Assembly: GCF_933775445.1 (NCBI RefSeq)
Contig: NC_065877.1
Coordinates: 27,590,001 to 27,654,000 of the forward strand
DNA from: Argentina anserina
Taxonomy: Eukaryota > Streptophyta > Magnoliopsida > Rosales > Rosaceae
Length of the DNA: 64,000 nucleotides
Direction: 5' to 3'
The translations under genes and the position numbers were made by a program. Positions 1-12,758 of the stretch are shown in pieces. The notes beneath the pieces are model-generated. The model made no database searches and was not told the origin of the DNA. It was given only the letters and a program-made list of their open reading frames with translations. Within the stretch, counting starts at the first letter, position 1; each line of letters opens with the position of its first letter.

Positions 1-1196
1 AGTTTTCGATTGCCTAAGTGTACTAATGTATCATAACTTTTATATTAGGTTTATAATAAAACTATCGCATTATGAAGCGACTATATGAAGGAAACTTCTT
101 GGGATCAATCGACACCAGCCGATGTGATAGGTATATATATTTAGTGATCCTGTGAAAATTTCATCCAATTCGGACCTCGTTTGACCGTTAGAATTTCCGG
201 TAAATAAAAAACACCACTAATATGCACTAAGAGAAGACCTATTACCAAGATGCGAACATCGAAAGCCGTTTGCATATCATATTTTTTGTCACCGATCGTG
301 CATGGTTGTACAGAGGAAACCCATTTCGCAAAGCCCCGGTCAATGGGGGTTTTAATATGTCAAAACACCTCCTTTTTGTTGACCGTAGGTATGGACGGTC
401 AAACCATGTCCAAAACAGATGAAATTTTAACGGGGTCCCTAAATATATATACTGATCACATCTGTTGGTATCGATCGACCATATTTTCAACTGGAGTTGT
501 CGATCGCCTAAGTGTCCACTAATGTATCATAACCTTTATATTAGGTTTAGAATAAAACTATCACATTAAGAAGCGACTATCTGAAAGAAATTTATCGGGA
601 TAAATCGACACCAGCTGATGTGATCGGTATATATATTTAGTGACCTTGTAAAATTTTTATCCAATTCGGACCTCGTTTGACCGTCGGAATTTCCGGTAAA
701 CCAAAAACACCACTAATATGGCCTAAGGGATGACCTATTACCAAGATGCGAATGCCGAAAACTGTGTACATATTTGAAATTACCTATTTTTTTTCACCAA
801 TCGTGCATGGTCGCAAAAAGGAAACCTATTTGGTAAAGCTCCGGTCAATAAAGTTTTATTATGTCAAAACATCTTTTTTTTTGTTGACCGTAGGTACGGA
901 TGGTCAAACCATGTTCAAAACAGACGAAATTTTTACGGACGATCAACAATATTTCGAAACTATATTTTATCTGTGACGTTTTTTTTAAGAATGTTTTCTA
1001 ATAATTTTTCTATTGTTCCAAACCTTTAAATAAGAGTATTATGTTTTTTTTTCTTATACAAGCCCCCAAGGCCTGGCCCGCAAAAACCCGCAAGACCCGC
1101 TTTGGATGGATGAGTTTGAATCTTCATATTTGTAAAAATATCCGATCCGTCATTTATTTAAATTTAGTAAGTCACGGCCCGTCGATGAGGCCTACG
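1..1196 (-). repeat. tandem array of a ~495-bp unit plus GC-rich element end, entering from the left edge
   Basis: Two consecutive units of about 495 bp are visible: the text starting at 1 (cgattgcctaagtg...) recurs at about 497 and the second copy decays near 980. It is followed at about 1055-1196 by a GGCC-rich segment. The same unit and the same flanking GC-rich segment occur at 47185-49665 on the opposite strand. Each unit contains two diverged halves in inverted orientation around the shared words TTTGACCGT and TATATATTTAG. Small open frames at 250-522 and 746-976 are just this repeat read through and have no protein-like features. The GC-rich ends resemble non-autonomous plant hAT elements, but the true terminus lies outside the window or is unclear. 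Confidence 0.8.
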
Positions 1197-3499
1197 TTAG
1201 TTCGGTGAGAGAGGTTAGAGACTCACCGGTGATTTTAGCGTTTAGCGAGTTTATGCTTTTTTGCCTATCGGGGTTGTCTCTCTACTCAATTTGGTGATTT
1301 CAACTTAAATTTTGACTCTTGGGTTTGTAATTCATGTCGTAATCTTTGTTGTTGCAGGTTGACATTCAAAACCTCTAGCTACGCAAAAGCTCAGGGCCTT
1401 CTCTTCATTTGTGGGTGTGGAATCCATCGCAATTTTGGGTGATAAAAGTTGACGCATCTCAGGTGCGGACTTCAGTTCCATTTTTTTGGATTCTCAATTC
1501 GAATTGGTTCTGAAACTCTGAATCCAATTGATGGTTTAATGGATTGATAATAATATTAACAGTTGTTCCCGATTGTATACATAGCTCCTACATAACACTG
1601 AACTAGACACGCTTGAATCACAACAACGTTTTTCAAATTCCTCATAGTCCAAGGTCAGTCCTAAACACCATCGTCTTCACTCATATGTTTAATTACTTTC
1701 TAATCCATATCTTTATCTATATCTATTTGTTTTGTGTTATTGTAATTCTATATATTGGGTTCAAATTGGTTTCAATTTTTCTTTCAATTTCAGAAAATTG
1801 GGATTCCAAACTCAATTGACTTAATTGATGTTAGTGCATCCTGTTGCGTTTTTTTATTACGGTATAGGTTTTTTTTTTGAAAAAGGGTTTGGAACCCAGC
1901 CTAGCTGGAAGGCTCAACTCATGCCCGGTTCCATTTATTATATCAATATTAAAAGTTTGCAACCGGGTATAGGTCTTTATCTATATCTGTTTGTCATGTA
2001 ATTCTATCTATTGGGTTCAAATTTTAGATAGTTGGGTTTTCAAACTTAATTGTTTCTGTTTCTGTTTCTGTTGCGTTTTTGACTAGGGTATATGGGAAAA
2101 GTATGAAAGGGGATGAATTATTGACATTTGAGCCATGAGATTGATTCACAAATCATAATGCAATTAATGGAATATTTGTGGTTCGAATGCAATTGATTAG
2201 AATACTGTCAGAAAGATATGAAAATCCAACAGTTTTAGATTATGAGATGTTTTTTTATATTATTGGTACATTTTGGCATGCTTGATGTGAGTAGGCATCA
2301 GGTTTCAGATTAATGTTGCATAAGGAAGCTTTGAGCTCTTACATTTGTTTCTCTGGTCATAATGTCTTACAGGTTGCATGGATATCTCTGCCCATAGTTA
2401 AAAGGGAGAGACATTGCAGCTTTGGATGCATTATGTTGTGATCGTATTTGTTCTTTGTTAGTTTCTGTATTAATCAAGGCTTAAAAGAAGAGTACAATAG
2501 AATGTTGATCCATTTATCAAGAAGCCTTCCGTGATATTTGGGTAATCTCACACACTATATCAAGTAGGTATGATCTAGATTACAGTTCCTATCATTTAAA
2601 TTACAATTCCATTCATTCATTCTCAAATTCACTTGGGTTTTTCCTATTTCTTTGTTTGAATTTTGGTTCTTTTGTTTCCATTTGATGTCTCAAACGAAGG
2701 AAACTGTTAGGCACACGATCTCAAACAAAGACTACGTGGGACTCATCCGAGTAATCGGGTAATTCTCAGACTTTAAACTTTATTATTTGAGTTGTTGCTT
2801 TCCATTGAAGTTCATTGGGTTATACTGAAAACATAAATATCTTAGATGTTTCATTCCTGTATAACATGTAGCTTGATAAGGTGGTTCCATATGTAATCCT
2901 ATTCTCATGTAATCTTAGATTTTAATAATGGATTTTGGGAAGATTGCATGTGTTTTTTTTTTTGGTTAATTAGATACAAAGCAATGGATTTGTTGGTTAT
3001 GATAATTGGGTTATAAAGTAAGAAATTAGATTTTCATTCTAATTGAGATTTTATTGACTTTGATAAGTTCGTGAAAGTGTTTTTATGATTTTGTTCTTGC
3101 AATCAATTGCATTCTTTCTATGATTTTGTTTTAATTTTTTGATTCGTCATTCTGAAATTTGAAATAGGCACGCTGTTTTATGTGATTTCTAATTCTGCCA
3201 TGGGCTGATGCTATGAATAAATAAATTGGATGTGGCTTCATTTCAGGTTTTTCAGTAAAATCTATGGAGTACATATGAATGGTTTCCTTAATGGGGATTG
3301 ATAATGTTTCTTTCAATTATTTCAGATTTAGTTCAATTGAATTGAGATAGAGAATTAGAGATGAACCAATGAATGACTATATTAGATAAATGAACCTCAA
3401 CTACAGTGTTTGTTGTTGATGTTATTTGCCAGCTCTCGATCTATGCTTAATGCTCTCATAATTCAGTTAGTTTGATAGATGTGAATATGTGGTTCCTCC
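1197..3499. other. 2.3 kb without a recognised gene
   Basis: T-rich, intron-like sequence with several good splice-acceptor-like tracts (for example near 1358, 1792 and 2372), each followed by short stop-laden stretches. No open frame above about 70 codons resembles a known family. It could be a non-coding transcript, introns of a decayed gene, or old transposon sequence; nothing decides between these. Confidence 0.5.
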
Positions 3500-4050
3500 A
3501 TGGATGCTGTTGTAAGGATTTTGAGGTACTTGAAGTCAGCTCCGGGAATAAGAGTAATGTTCTCTAATCATAATAATATCCTTGAAGTTTGTGGATTCAC
3601 AGATGCAGACTAGGCTGGAAATATAACAGATCGGATATCTACATCAGGGTACTTTACCTTTATTGGGGGTAATCTTGTTACATGGAAGAGTAAGAAACAA
3701 AAAGTGGTAGCTCGATCTAGTGCTGAAGCAGAATACAGAGATATGGCTCAGGGAGTGTGCGAATTATTATGGCTCAAGATTTGGGTATTAAGCCTAAGTG
3801 TGCCATGCAGCTGTACTGTGACAACAAGGCATCTATTGATATTTCACATAATCCTGTGCGACATGATCGTACAAAATATGTAGAAGTTGATCGTCACTTT
3901 ATAAATGAGAAGCTAGACGCAAAAATCATCAGTTTTCCTTTTGTTCCTACAGAAGAGCAACTTGCCGATATGCTCGCAAAATGAGTGTCTAAGAAGGTAT
4001 TTTATGATTCACTTAGCAAGTTGGGTATGGTTGATGTGTATGCGCAAACA
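3500..4050 (+). pseudogene. Ty1/copia pol remnant: RNase H domain
   Basis: Translation from 3500 gives the end of a copia polyprotein: a RILRYLKSAPG block, GFTDAD followed by a TAG stop where Trp is usual, the TSGY region, the SSAEAEYR motif, then YCDNKASIDISHNPV, VDRHFI and the terminal EEQLADML. The D, E and D residues expected of RNase H are present, but a stop near 3612 and a small frameshifting deletion near 3773 (after ELLWLK, before LGIKPKC) make it dead. Integrase and the rest of reverse transcriptase are missing upstream, so the element is 5'-truncated. The intact tail encoding the end of the protein runs 3757-3984. Confidence 0.9.
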
Positions 4051-4060
4051 TGAGGGAGAG

Positions 4061-4218
4061 TGTAAGCGTAAATGGCTCCGTGAATCACGGGCGTGATTCA
4101 CGGGGGGAATTAAGGGAAATTATTGTATACTTGATTATATATAGGTTATTAGTTTGTATAGATCTATCAAGAGTGAAATATACTTTCTATTGCTCTACTT
4201 ATCAATCGAGACATTACA
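4061..4218 (+). mobile_element. probable 3' LTR of the truncated copia element
   Basis: Immediately after the polypurine-like tract TGAGGGAGAG, a segment starts TGTAAGCG and contains a short inverted repeat (TGAATCACGGGCGTGATTCA). A TG...CA reading ends at ATTACA (4218), giving about 158 bp. There is no second LTR to compare with, so the right border is inferred from the TG/CA rule only. Confidence 0.45.
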
Positions 4219-4514
4219 GGACTATGAATATGAAGTTTCGCAAGTATTACTCACCTCTAACTCTTTGCTCCAAGGAAAAGCCTTCAACTTTCCTCACTCT
4301 CCACCAAACCTCTAGAGCTCTCCTCACCCCTTGTATGCATTTCTCTTTGTGATATCCATTGTATCTTTAATTATTAAATTAAAATAACACATAAAATACA
4401 CAAATTTCGCGGTGAAGTACGGGCATATACCTAGTAATTATATACAGAGGGAGAGTTTAAACTGCTAATACAACATATCCACATAAACAAGCTAAGATAG
4501 GATATTAGTTGATT
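4219..4514. other. intergenic 3' flank of GDSL copy A
   Basis: AT-rich sequence between the copia remnant and the stop codon of GDSL copy A. No gene seen. It would hold the copy A 3' untranslated region, read on the minus strand. Confidence 0.5.
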
Positions 4515-6174
4515 TCAATTTTCGAATAGTGCTTTGAGATTGTAAGGAGCAGTGGAATTGGGAGATCCACTCCAGAATAGCGTAGCAAATTGCTGATTGA
4601 CCCTTTCTGTGGGATGACCAGAGTCGAAGAAGACATGGTCACTTACATTCAGGCATAAATCATACTCTTTGGTACCTCTTTGTCCTCCGCAGCTGAAAGT
4701 TCCTCTATACGGACCACTTCCACAACATGCCACCTTCCCCTCCAGAAAACCTTAATTTACCATAAATAAATAAAAAAAATCGTTCATTCAAGTCAGTCCA
4801 CCATAAGATAGTAGAGGTAAACCCCAATAGTTGTCAAAGGTAATAAGCAAAAATTTAGTTAATTAGAATTCCAAGAAGATGAAAAATGTACCATATTTAG
4901 AAGGGTTATTAATCCTATCACTCAGAAACTCATTATAGTTGGATAGCGAGTATCTGAATCCACTGAGCTCAGTCTCCAGCTTGTGAAGGAGTTTGGGAAG
5001 TTCTGCATTGTGTAGTTCTAGATATGGTGTAATCGCATCAAAGCATCCACCTTTATTCCCTAATGGTCTTGAGAATGGTATACAACCAAGAGGATCAAGG
5101 CTAAGAAACCCAAATTTTCTTCCTCCCTCGTTGTATATTTCCTGGTACATTTAACTAATCTCTCTATTATTATTATCAATTGCATTTTGAAAGTACCATA
5201 TATAATCAGTGTATATAATCTGTGTATTTTACTATTTTGGAGTAGTAAAATCTTACTTTGATCGCTGCAGTTATGTTGCCTAGAACCATTCCTACAAATT
5301 CCCTGTGAGAGTGGGTTCGAAGGCTGCCGGAGTTTGTCCCGAATATGTACGAGTAATCGTTGCCTCCGGCACTAAACAAGTAAACAGCTCTTGCTATCAG
5401 AGTCTTGGCTTCTTCATCCCCTAAATTTGTCCTCATTGACTGACGAACTCGCTCAAAATTTGAAAGTTGAGAATTAAGGTCTATAACCTGAAACAAAGTT
5501 CAGAAACCAGATAAACATTCTGTTAAAAAGCTTTGTCAACCATAGACAAATCTTATCAGAGTTCTATATCCTAACGATTTATAATTAACGGCTTACGGTC
5601 ATTTACATGTGTATAGAACTAGTTCCTATTGTACATAAATAGGTGCAAAATCACAACGACACATACCAAACCGCGGAAAGTTTCCACCAGAGCACCAGCT
5701 CCTGCAGAAGCAAAATTTACGCCGTATCTAAATTGCTGGTTGCCGGGTTGAAGATACGGTGGAATAATAGGAAGTTTTGCGTACTGAGCTGTAACAGTAA
5801 ATTAAATACAATTAGAGCAAAGGTGAAGCTATTTAACACTACAGTTGTACGTATTCCTGCACTCCTATAATGAAACTGTACGTATAACGTATTATATGTA
5901 TGTACCTATAAAATCTGAAATTAGGCGACCATCCGAAAATCTTCCCGTTGGGTTTTTATAAAATGTTTCACCATATGGCCGAATTTGCCCGATAACTAGT
6001 GTTAATGTAGTTATTGTTTCCAGCATCAAATATTGAATCCCCAAAAATGAAAAGGGATGCATGTTCCTTGGACGACAACCGACGCTGGCTTTGGCTTAGG
6101 GTTGTAACGATGAGAAGGCTTGTACAGAAACCAAAGATAAAGATATGTATGCTGGTGTTTTCCATCTTAACCAT
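4515..6174 (-). pseudogene. GDSL esterase/lipase copy A, single frameshift in exon 1
   Basis: Five exons with GT-AG borders read on the minus strand: 6174-5906, 5788-5667, 5487-5257, 5141-4892, 4750-4515. The product would be a secreted SGNH-family hydrolase: hydrophobic N-terminus, [17 protein letters not shown] (block I Ser), GVNFASAGAGAL, GGNDYSYIF (Asn), and FFDSGHPTER (Asp/His). Compared with copy B, two bases are missing around 5981-5984 (GCAAATTCGG against GCAAATTATCGG), which shifts the frame just after the catalytic-serine block. All later exons and splice sites remain open, so inactivation looks recent, or could be an allele or sequencing error. Start chosen at ATG 6174; the longer frame begins at TTG. 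Exon 4 is three codons and exon 5 one codon shorter than in B. Confidence 0.88.
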
Positions 6175-6214
6175 CTTAGATGCAATGATCGTCACCAATT
6201 GCGGTTAAAGTTGC

Positions 6215-6248
6215 TACTTATAAGAGTATGCACTTGGGGGGCAGGTGC
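6215..6248 (-). promoter_or_regulatory. TATA box and conserved upstream block of GDSL copy A
   Basis: On the minus strand CTTATAAG (6217-6224) lies about 45 bp before the ATG, and GCACCTGCC lies at 6240-6248. The same pair, in the same order and with the same spacing, stands in front of copy B. This supports a real core promoter inherited by both duplicates. Confidence 0.6.
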
Positions 6249-6927
6249 AACCGTGCCAGAAACAGATCAGAAATCAAGCATATGAGATATTGGAAATTAG
6301 TCAGGCAACAATTAACAGGTTGGTAATTGCCTTTTTTGATGCAATGATATGCCTTTAACCAATTTTGTTTTCAGTTTCAATTGTAAGGGCATACAATTTG
6401 TTGTTATGTGTAACAGATACGTACAGATCAAGCAGATGAGCCTTTGAAAAGTGTACCAACCATTATCAATCGAAACCGTTTGGACGGCATATTTTCATTA
6501 AGAACAAAATACTTATCACTTCTTAAACTTTATCTCTAAAAACAGTTTTGTTCTCTACTTTATCTCTATTTTCATTAAGTCCCTAATTTCTCATTTCTCA
6601 AGTCTCAACATTGTAGTCAATTTCATCATAATATGGTCAATATTAATAAAATGACTAAAAGGCCACACTTAAAATTTTCTTTTGTTTTTTTTTCTCCTTT
6701 TTGTTTCTCTATGTTATTCTAGTTCTAGAAGTAGTCATAGAAGAACATGTATCTACAAGTATCCCACTAGATCCACCACGCTTTCGCCACTCTAAATGAA
6801 ACTCAATTCTTGATATCATTTAGCTTTCCAAAAACATCCGCACATCTACGACATTAAAGATGAACGGAGAATCAAGAGATATTGGGAGAGGGAGAGGTGA
6901 GAAAATGTAAAATAAAACCTAGGAAGG
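6249..6927. other. intergenic, no gene
   Basis: AT-rich sequence upstream of copy A, uninterrupted by recognisable elements, ending at the AAGAC target site of the LTR insertion. It contains a short stretch near 6590 (tctcaagtctcaaca) that also occurs near 19022. No coding signal. Confidence 0.5.
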
Positions 6928-7791
6928 AAGACTGTAATATCCCGAAAATTTATAATTATTTTCTAAATATTATACAGAGATATTTAAATTGGTGGTGATC
7001 CGATTATATAGTATGAGGGAGAAAACAGAAGTGGTCGAGCGATTTATACTCAGAAACGTTACCGTGAGTGGTCAAGAGTTGACTTTTTATCAGTTAGAAA
7101 TCTCAGAAAACTTTATTCATGAAAGACGTAGAGTTTGACAATACGAATTCGTAGACACGCGGCACGCCTAAATCAGAGTACGTATGAAGAAGTTATGAAT
7201 CAAAATGTATTTGGATATTTTTGGAAAATAGTATAAATATGGGAATTAAAGAGAAAAATGGGGAGAAAATCAGAAATTCAGATCGGTACTGTTCTCGGGT
7301 ACTGTTCACCCTGAAAATCCAGAATTTTCCTTCCGAGCGGCAGACTTTGGGCCGCCGGATCTCCGCCGTCCGGGCACCATAGACCGGCGCACCAGTCTGG
7401 TTTGAAAAGTTAATGCGTCCCCTATCGATTGATGGCACCGCCACCCGCCATCTCGCCGCCGTTTGGGAGTGGTGAAGCCCAGAAGTTCCCCCGAAAGTGC
7501 CCAGTTTCGCCGAATTTCACCTCGTCGGATCTCCCTCCTCCGGCCACCAATCGGTGAGATTTTTGTCCCATTTTAAAGGTATGCTTACATACTACAAACC
7601 CTCCAAAATATTTAACCGAAATCGTTTTGTGCTAGGAGAATCGAAGAAAAGAAATTATAGGGTTTAAATTGGGACTTTTTGGTTTTTTGTTAAATTGAAG
7701 TGTTTAGGCTCGGATTTGGACTTTGTAGTGAACTAGAAAGTTGTTAGGAATGTCATTTAGATTGTGATGGAAAAATTTGGTAGTCATTGGT

Positions 7792-9325
7792 TGTCACAAC
7801 CCCAAAATTTCAAAACAATAAAACTCGAAATCGAAGCCATAAAAACTCTAAAATAATCTCAAATATATTGAAATCATCTTATAGTAACAGCGTATCGAAA
7901 CTGAGTTCATAGTACGACTCAGTCAACTTGATTAATACATATCCAGTTATAATTCAAGTATTATAGTATATGGAAATGTAAGATCCTCTCAAATCCTCAT
8001 CACAAATAGAATAAATATTTTCGACAATCTTCAGAGAAAACCCTCTAATTTTGCTAATCCACACCTGCAGAACTATCCCCTACACCATCGAATAGGTGCA
8101 CCGGGATTATAAACACAAACCCGATAAGCTTTGCACCTTGTATGAGTAAACCAATAGTATAACACACATCTTATACAAAAGAAAATACTGAAGACATTTA
8201 AAGATAAATGTAATCGTAAAACACTGGACGGCCCATCTGGTTGTCCAATAACATTTGAAAATATAGGTACTAATGAAACATTGGACAACCCATCTGTTTA
8301 CCCAATTACATTTAAAATACAAGTACACATGAGACCCAGACTCATTTGTTACCCCTCATCAATACGCCGACAGATAATCGGCAACCCATCTGTTACCCAA
8401 TATCACACAAAAATATAGGTACTCATGAGACCCAGACAACCCATCTGTTACCCTCATGCAGTACACCGACAAGCACTGGGCAACCCATCTGGTTACCTAA
8501 AATCATGTAAAACATGGGCACTCATGAGACCCAAATATCCATCTGTTACTCCTCATGCAGTACACCGATCGACACTTTGCAGCCCATCTGTTACCTAATA
8601 TCACTCAAAAATATGGGTACTCATGAGACCCACGAGACCCATCTATTACCCCTCATGCAGTACACTGTACACCGGCAGACAGACTAGATCTCTAACTGAA
8701 TCGTAACAGACACCCGGCCAAGGCTTGGTTCCGATTACTACCAACACGTCCGAAGACAGAAAACGTTTTAACAAGACTCAATGTTAAAACCACGTACAAT
8801 AACAATCCACACATGTTATTGTATTACAACCAAGCGACTCTTACACAACAATATGAATATAGTCACAACATTATAATCTCACATTTGAAATAAAACCGAA
8901 ACAGTATATAATATAGCAACCCATATATATGCATTGTATTTACCATTTTCGTACACATACACAGCTCACAATATTATATAAATGTCACATGTCACTCTTT
9001 TTAAATAATTCAAAAATATAAGTCACCGCCAAGGGTAGACTTGTCATAGTGAGATTTACTCACATTCACCATAGTCCATAATCACTAAAACCTTTTTAAA
9101 ATCATTTATTAAAATAGCGTTTCACTTACCCATTAACCGTAGACGATCAAGTTCACGTAATTTAAACCAAAACATATTTTTAAAATAATTTTTATAAACA
9201 AGTGATGCAACGACTATGGTAACAACTCAAACTAAATTCAATAATTATAACACTACTTCAATCATGATGATCATTGTGATGTTTAGTCACCTTAGCTCTC
9301 GCTGCGGTTGACGCGTATTTACGAT
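7792..9325 (-). mobile_element. inner LTR 1, inverted and truncated
   Basis: Starts TGTCACAACCCC at 7792, the reverse complement of the 3' end of the host LTR family. It contains the minisatellite (about 8210-8690), the block GCACCGGGATT, and the segment with TCACCGCCAAGGG near 9023. The expected far end (GGGATATTACA) is missing; host LTR sequence resumes around 9326, so a deletion removed the junction and part of the host LTR. The right border is approximate to a few tens of bases. Confidence 0.75.
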
Positions 9326-9564
9326 TTCTTAAAAAGAGTGAAATGTGACATATATATAATATATTGGGTTGTGTATGTGTACAAAAATGGTAAATACGAT
9401 ACATATATATGGATTGCTATATTATATAATGCTACGATTTTTATTTCCAAATGAGATTATATTGTGGTGACTATATTTATATTGTTGTGCAAGAGTCGCT
9501 TAGTTGTAGTACAATAAACATCTGTTAATTGTTATATTGTACGTGTTTTAACATTGAGTCTTGT

Positions 9565-11248
9565 TGTCACAAACCGAAATTTTGAGTAATAAAACTCGAA
9601 ATCGAAGCCATGAAAACTCTAAAACAATCTTAAATATATTAAAATCATCTTATAGTCACAGTGTATCAAAACTGAATTCATAGTACAACTCAGTCAATTT
9701 GATTATTACAAAACCAGTTTATAATTCAAGTATTATAACAAATAGAAATGTAAAATCCTGTCAATTCACACTACAAATAGAATAAATAAGCTTCGACAAT
9801 CTTCAGAGAAAGCCATCTATTTAGGTGCACCGGGATTGTAAACACAAACCTGTTAAGTTTTGCAGCTCGTATAAGTAAACCAGTAGTATAACACACATCA
9901 CATACTAAAAAAATATTGATGGCATTTAAAAATAAATGTACTCGTAAAAATATTAGACGACCAATCTGGTTGTCCAATAGCATCTGAAAATATAGGTATA
10001 ATGACACATTGGGCAACCCAGTTGTTTACCCAATTTACATTTAAAATATGGGAACTCATGAGACCAAAGTACTCATTAGTTACCCCTCATGCAGTACGCC
10101 GACAGATAATGGGCAACCCATATGTTACCCAATATCACACAAAAATATGGGTACTCATAAGACTCAGGCAACCCATCTGTTACCCCTCATGCTGTACACC
10201 GGCAGAGAGACTAGAGCTCTGATCGTAACTGACACCCGGCCAAGGTTTAGTTCTGATTACTGCCAACACGTCCAAAGACAGAAAAAACGTTTTAACAAGA
10301 CTTCACGTTAAAACCACGTACAATATACAATCAACACATGTTTATGATACAGGATCCAAGCGACTCTTCAATCATATAAATATAGTTGCTACAATACAAA
10401 ACTCAATTGGAAATAAAAACGTAACATATATATAATATAGCAACTCATATATATGTATCGTATTTACCATTTTTATACACATACACAACCCACTATATTA
10501 TATACATGTCATAGTTCAATCATTTTAAGAAATCGTCAATATGAGTCACCACCAGGGGTAGACTTGTCATAGTGAGATTTCCACACCTTATTATCTTAGT
10601 GTAATTTCCACGACACCGAGAGGAATTCCCTCACTCGTTTTTTCGTTCACCTAATTGTATAATAAAGTGGCTAGAAACGATACGTAAAACCTCAGATGCT
10701 GAATTAGTACAACTGATTACTGTTCAACAATTTAAGGTTTTTACGTAATTACTGTTTACGCGCCGCCGCACGTGGCGGCGCGTGGGGTTCAGGCACCACC
10801 CTCCGGCAGCCCCGCGTGACCTCACACGCAGTCCCAAAAACTTGCAACTCCGTTTCCTATGCCGTCCTAGCAGGATAACCTAGCCCCTACCGCCCTCACC
10901 TCTTCCCACGTGCCACCACAGACAGCGATACGCGCCACTCCACCACCTCCGCCCAAAACTCATCAAAATAACAAACATCCAACATGAAAGATGAAAAGCA
11001 TGAGGAGGAGATCACAATCGTACCTTCGTTACAACACAGATCGCCGGAAAATGGCCGGAAAGTCGCCGGAAAGCTTCAGTACTTCCAAGCTCACCTCTGA
11101 CGTTAAAACCTCCGATTTAAGCTCCAATTTTGTACTAAACCCAGCCAAGAGGTCGAATGCAAGAATCTATGGCCCAAAACTCACTCGCGGCGATGGGATT
11201 TTGCGGTGGTGAAGTTTGGGAAGGAGGTCGGAGTCGGGGTCGGGGACG

Positions 11249-11284
<36 letters not shown>

Positions 11285-11520
11285 CTGTTTTCAAACTAGG
11301 AAACTAGGGTTTCCAAAAAATATTATTTTATACATTTTTCATATTCGGAAACCAACTTCCGTCGACAATAAATTTCACATACGGTGTCTGATTAAGATGC
11401 GTGACATGTCCACAAACTCGTTTCGACGAGCTCTACAACTTCCGTGAAGGAAGTTTTTGAAGACGAGTAACGAAATAAAGTCGACTCTCGAGTCACATAA
11501 AACGAAACGTTTTTCAATTT
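9565..11520 (-). mobile_element. inner LTR 2, inverted, distal end lost
   Basis: Starts TGTCACAAACCG at 9565, directly abutting host-LTR sequence ending GAGTCTTGT. It follows the family order on the minus strand: minisatellite at 9990-10190, GC-rich block at 10750-10980, (GA)n run at 11250-11283, and a GACGAGCTCTACAACTT motif near 11426. It stops before the terminal ~130 bp of the family; host LTR resumes near 11521. The open frames at 12703-13026 and around 10000-10311 are not genes. Confidence 0.75.
11250..11283. repeat. (GA)n microsatellite
   Basis: About 16 GA dinucleotides inside inner LTR 2, in the transcribed leader-like part of the LTR. Confidence 0.95.
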
Positions 11521-12577
11521 AAAACGTTTTCTGGTCTTCAGACGTTGTTGGAAGTAATCGGAACCAAGCCTTGGCCCGGTGTCAATTACGATCAGTTAGA
11601 GCTCTAGCTTATCTGCTAGTGTACTGCATGAAGGTTAACAGATGGGTTGTCTGGGTCTCATGAATACCCATATTTTGAGTGATATTAGGTAACAGATGGG
11701 TTACCCGGTGTCTTTCGGTGTACTGCATGAGGGGTAACCGATGAGTGCCTGGGTCTCATGAGTACCCATGTTTTAAATGATTTGGGTAACCAGATGGGTT
11801 GCCCAGTGTCTCATGATTTCACATATTTTTAAATGATATTAGGTAACAGATGGGTTGCCCAGTGTCACATGACGTTTGTCTTTAAATGTTATTTGTCATA
11901 TTTCATTTATATGCGATGTATGTTATACTGTTGGTTTACTCATACGGGCTGAAAAGCTTACCGGGTTTGTGTTTACAATCTCGGTGCACCAATTCGATGG
12001 TGTAGGGGATAGTTCTGCAGGTGGGGATTAGCAGATTCAAAGGGATTACTCTGCATATTTCTTTCTTCTGTTTGTGGTGAGTATAGAGTGAATTTTACAA
12101 TTCCATTTGTTATAATATTGAAATATAAACTGGTTATGTATTATTCAAGTCGACTGAGTCGTGCTATGGACTCAGTGTCGATACACTGTTATTATAAGAT
12201 TATTTCAATATATTTGAGATTGTTTTAGAGTTTTCATGACTTCTAATTCAAATTTTTATCATTTGAATTTCGGGGCTGTGACAAAGACAAAGTGGTAGCT
12301 ATGTGTTTCTTAAGACTCGTTGCTCGTTTGTGAGTGTGTGAGAGATATGGAAGAAGAGAAAAAAGAAAAGAAAAAAGAATAAAATTTGATTTTAAATGAG
12401 GGTGTTTTAGTTATTTTAATGTACTTACATTTGTCACTTCAGGAAAATGGTTCTTATTGTTGAAAATTGAGAGATTAGTAACTAACCAGTTTAATTTGAA
12501 AGGTGGAAGACAAAAATATTTTTAAGGATAAATTTTAAAGAGTAACAAATATTTTTGTCATTTCAATAATTACATTG

Positions 12578-12758
12578 TGTTCCGGGAGAATTACTATTCT
12601 ACCCTTGTGTGTGTTTTAGCCTAATAGGTTTCCTGTTAGGAGATAGATTAGCATCTCCGTAATAGATTAGGACTCCGAATCCTACGGGATTGTGGTTTTG
12701 TAATGCCTATATATAGGCCCCCATATCATTCAATAATACACAATTATTTCATCCTGCA
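12578..12758 (+). repeat. 5' LTR of the defective copia element
   Basis: About 181 bp, TG start. It ends near TCCTGCA, where the 3' LTR instead reads TCCTGAAACA. The junction with the interior has changed by a few bases, so the last bases are uncertain. No clear tRNA-complementary primer site follows. Confidence 0.85.

Larger units (their letters stand above)
6933..12283 (+). mobile_element. solo LTR (family TGTAATATCCC...GGCTGTGACA) split by two inverted LTR insertions
   Basis: The left end TGTAATATCCCG at 6933 and the right end GGGGCTGTGACA at 12283 are flanked by the same 5-bp word AAGAC (6928-6932 and 12284-12288). Sequence of this LTR runs 6933-7791, resumes around 9326-9564, and again around 11521-12283, matching the uninterrupted copy at 33020-35206 in order. 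A TATA box (GTATAAATAT) sits at 7231. There is no gag-pol interior, so this is a solo LTR left by recombination. The third part carries the ~100-bp minisatellite at about 11630-11870. Segment borders inside the nest are approximate. Confidence 0.88.

Noticed and set aside
242..976. Open frames on both strands in the first kilobase
   Set aside because: They lie in the ~495-bp repeat, repeat with it, and show no protein family features.
6014..6208. Plus-strand frame opposite GDSL exon 1
   Set aside because: Antisense shadow of the GDSL copy A coding sequence.
8210..8690. Regularly spaced short repeats that could suggest a CRISPR array
   Set aside because: Units of ~100 bp without unique spacers, shared by all LTR copies, in a plant genome: an LTR minisatellite.
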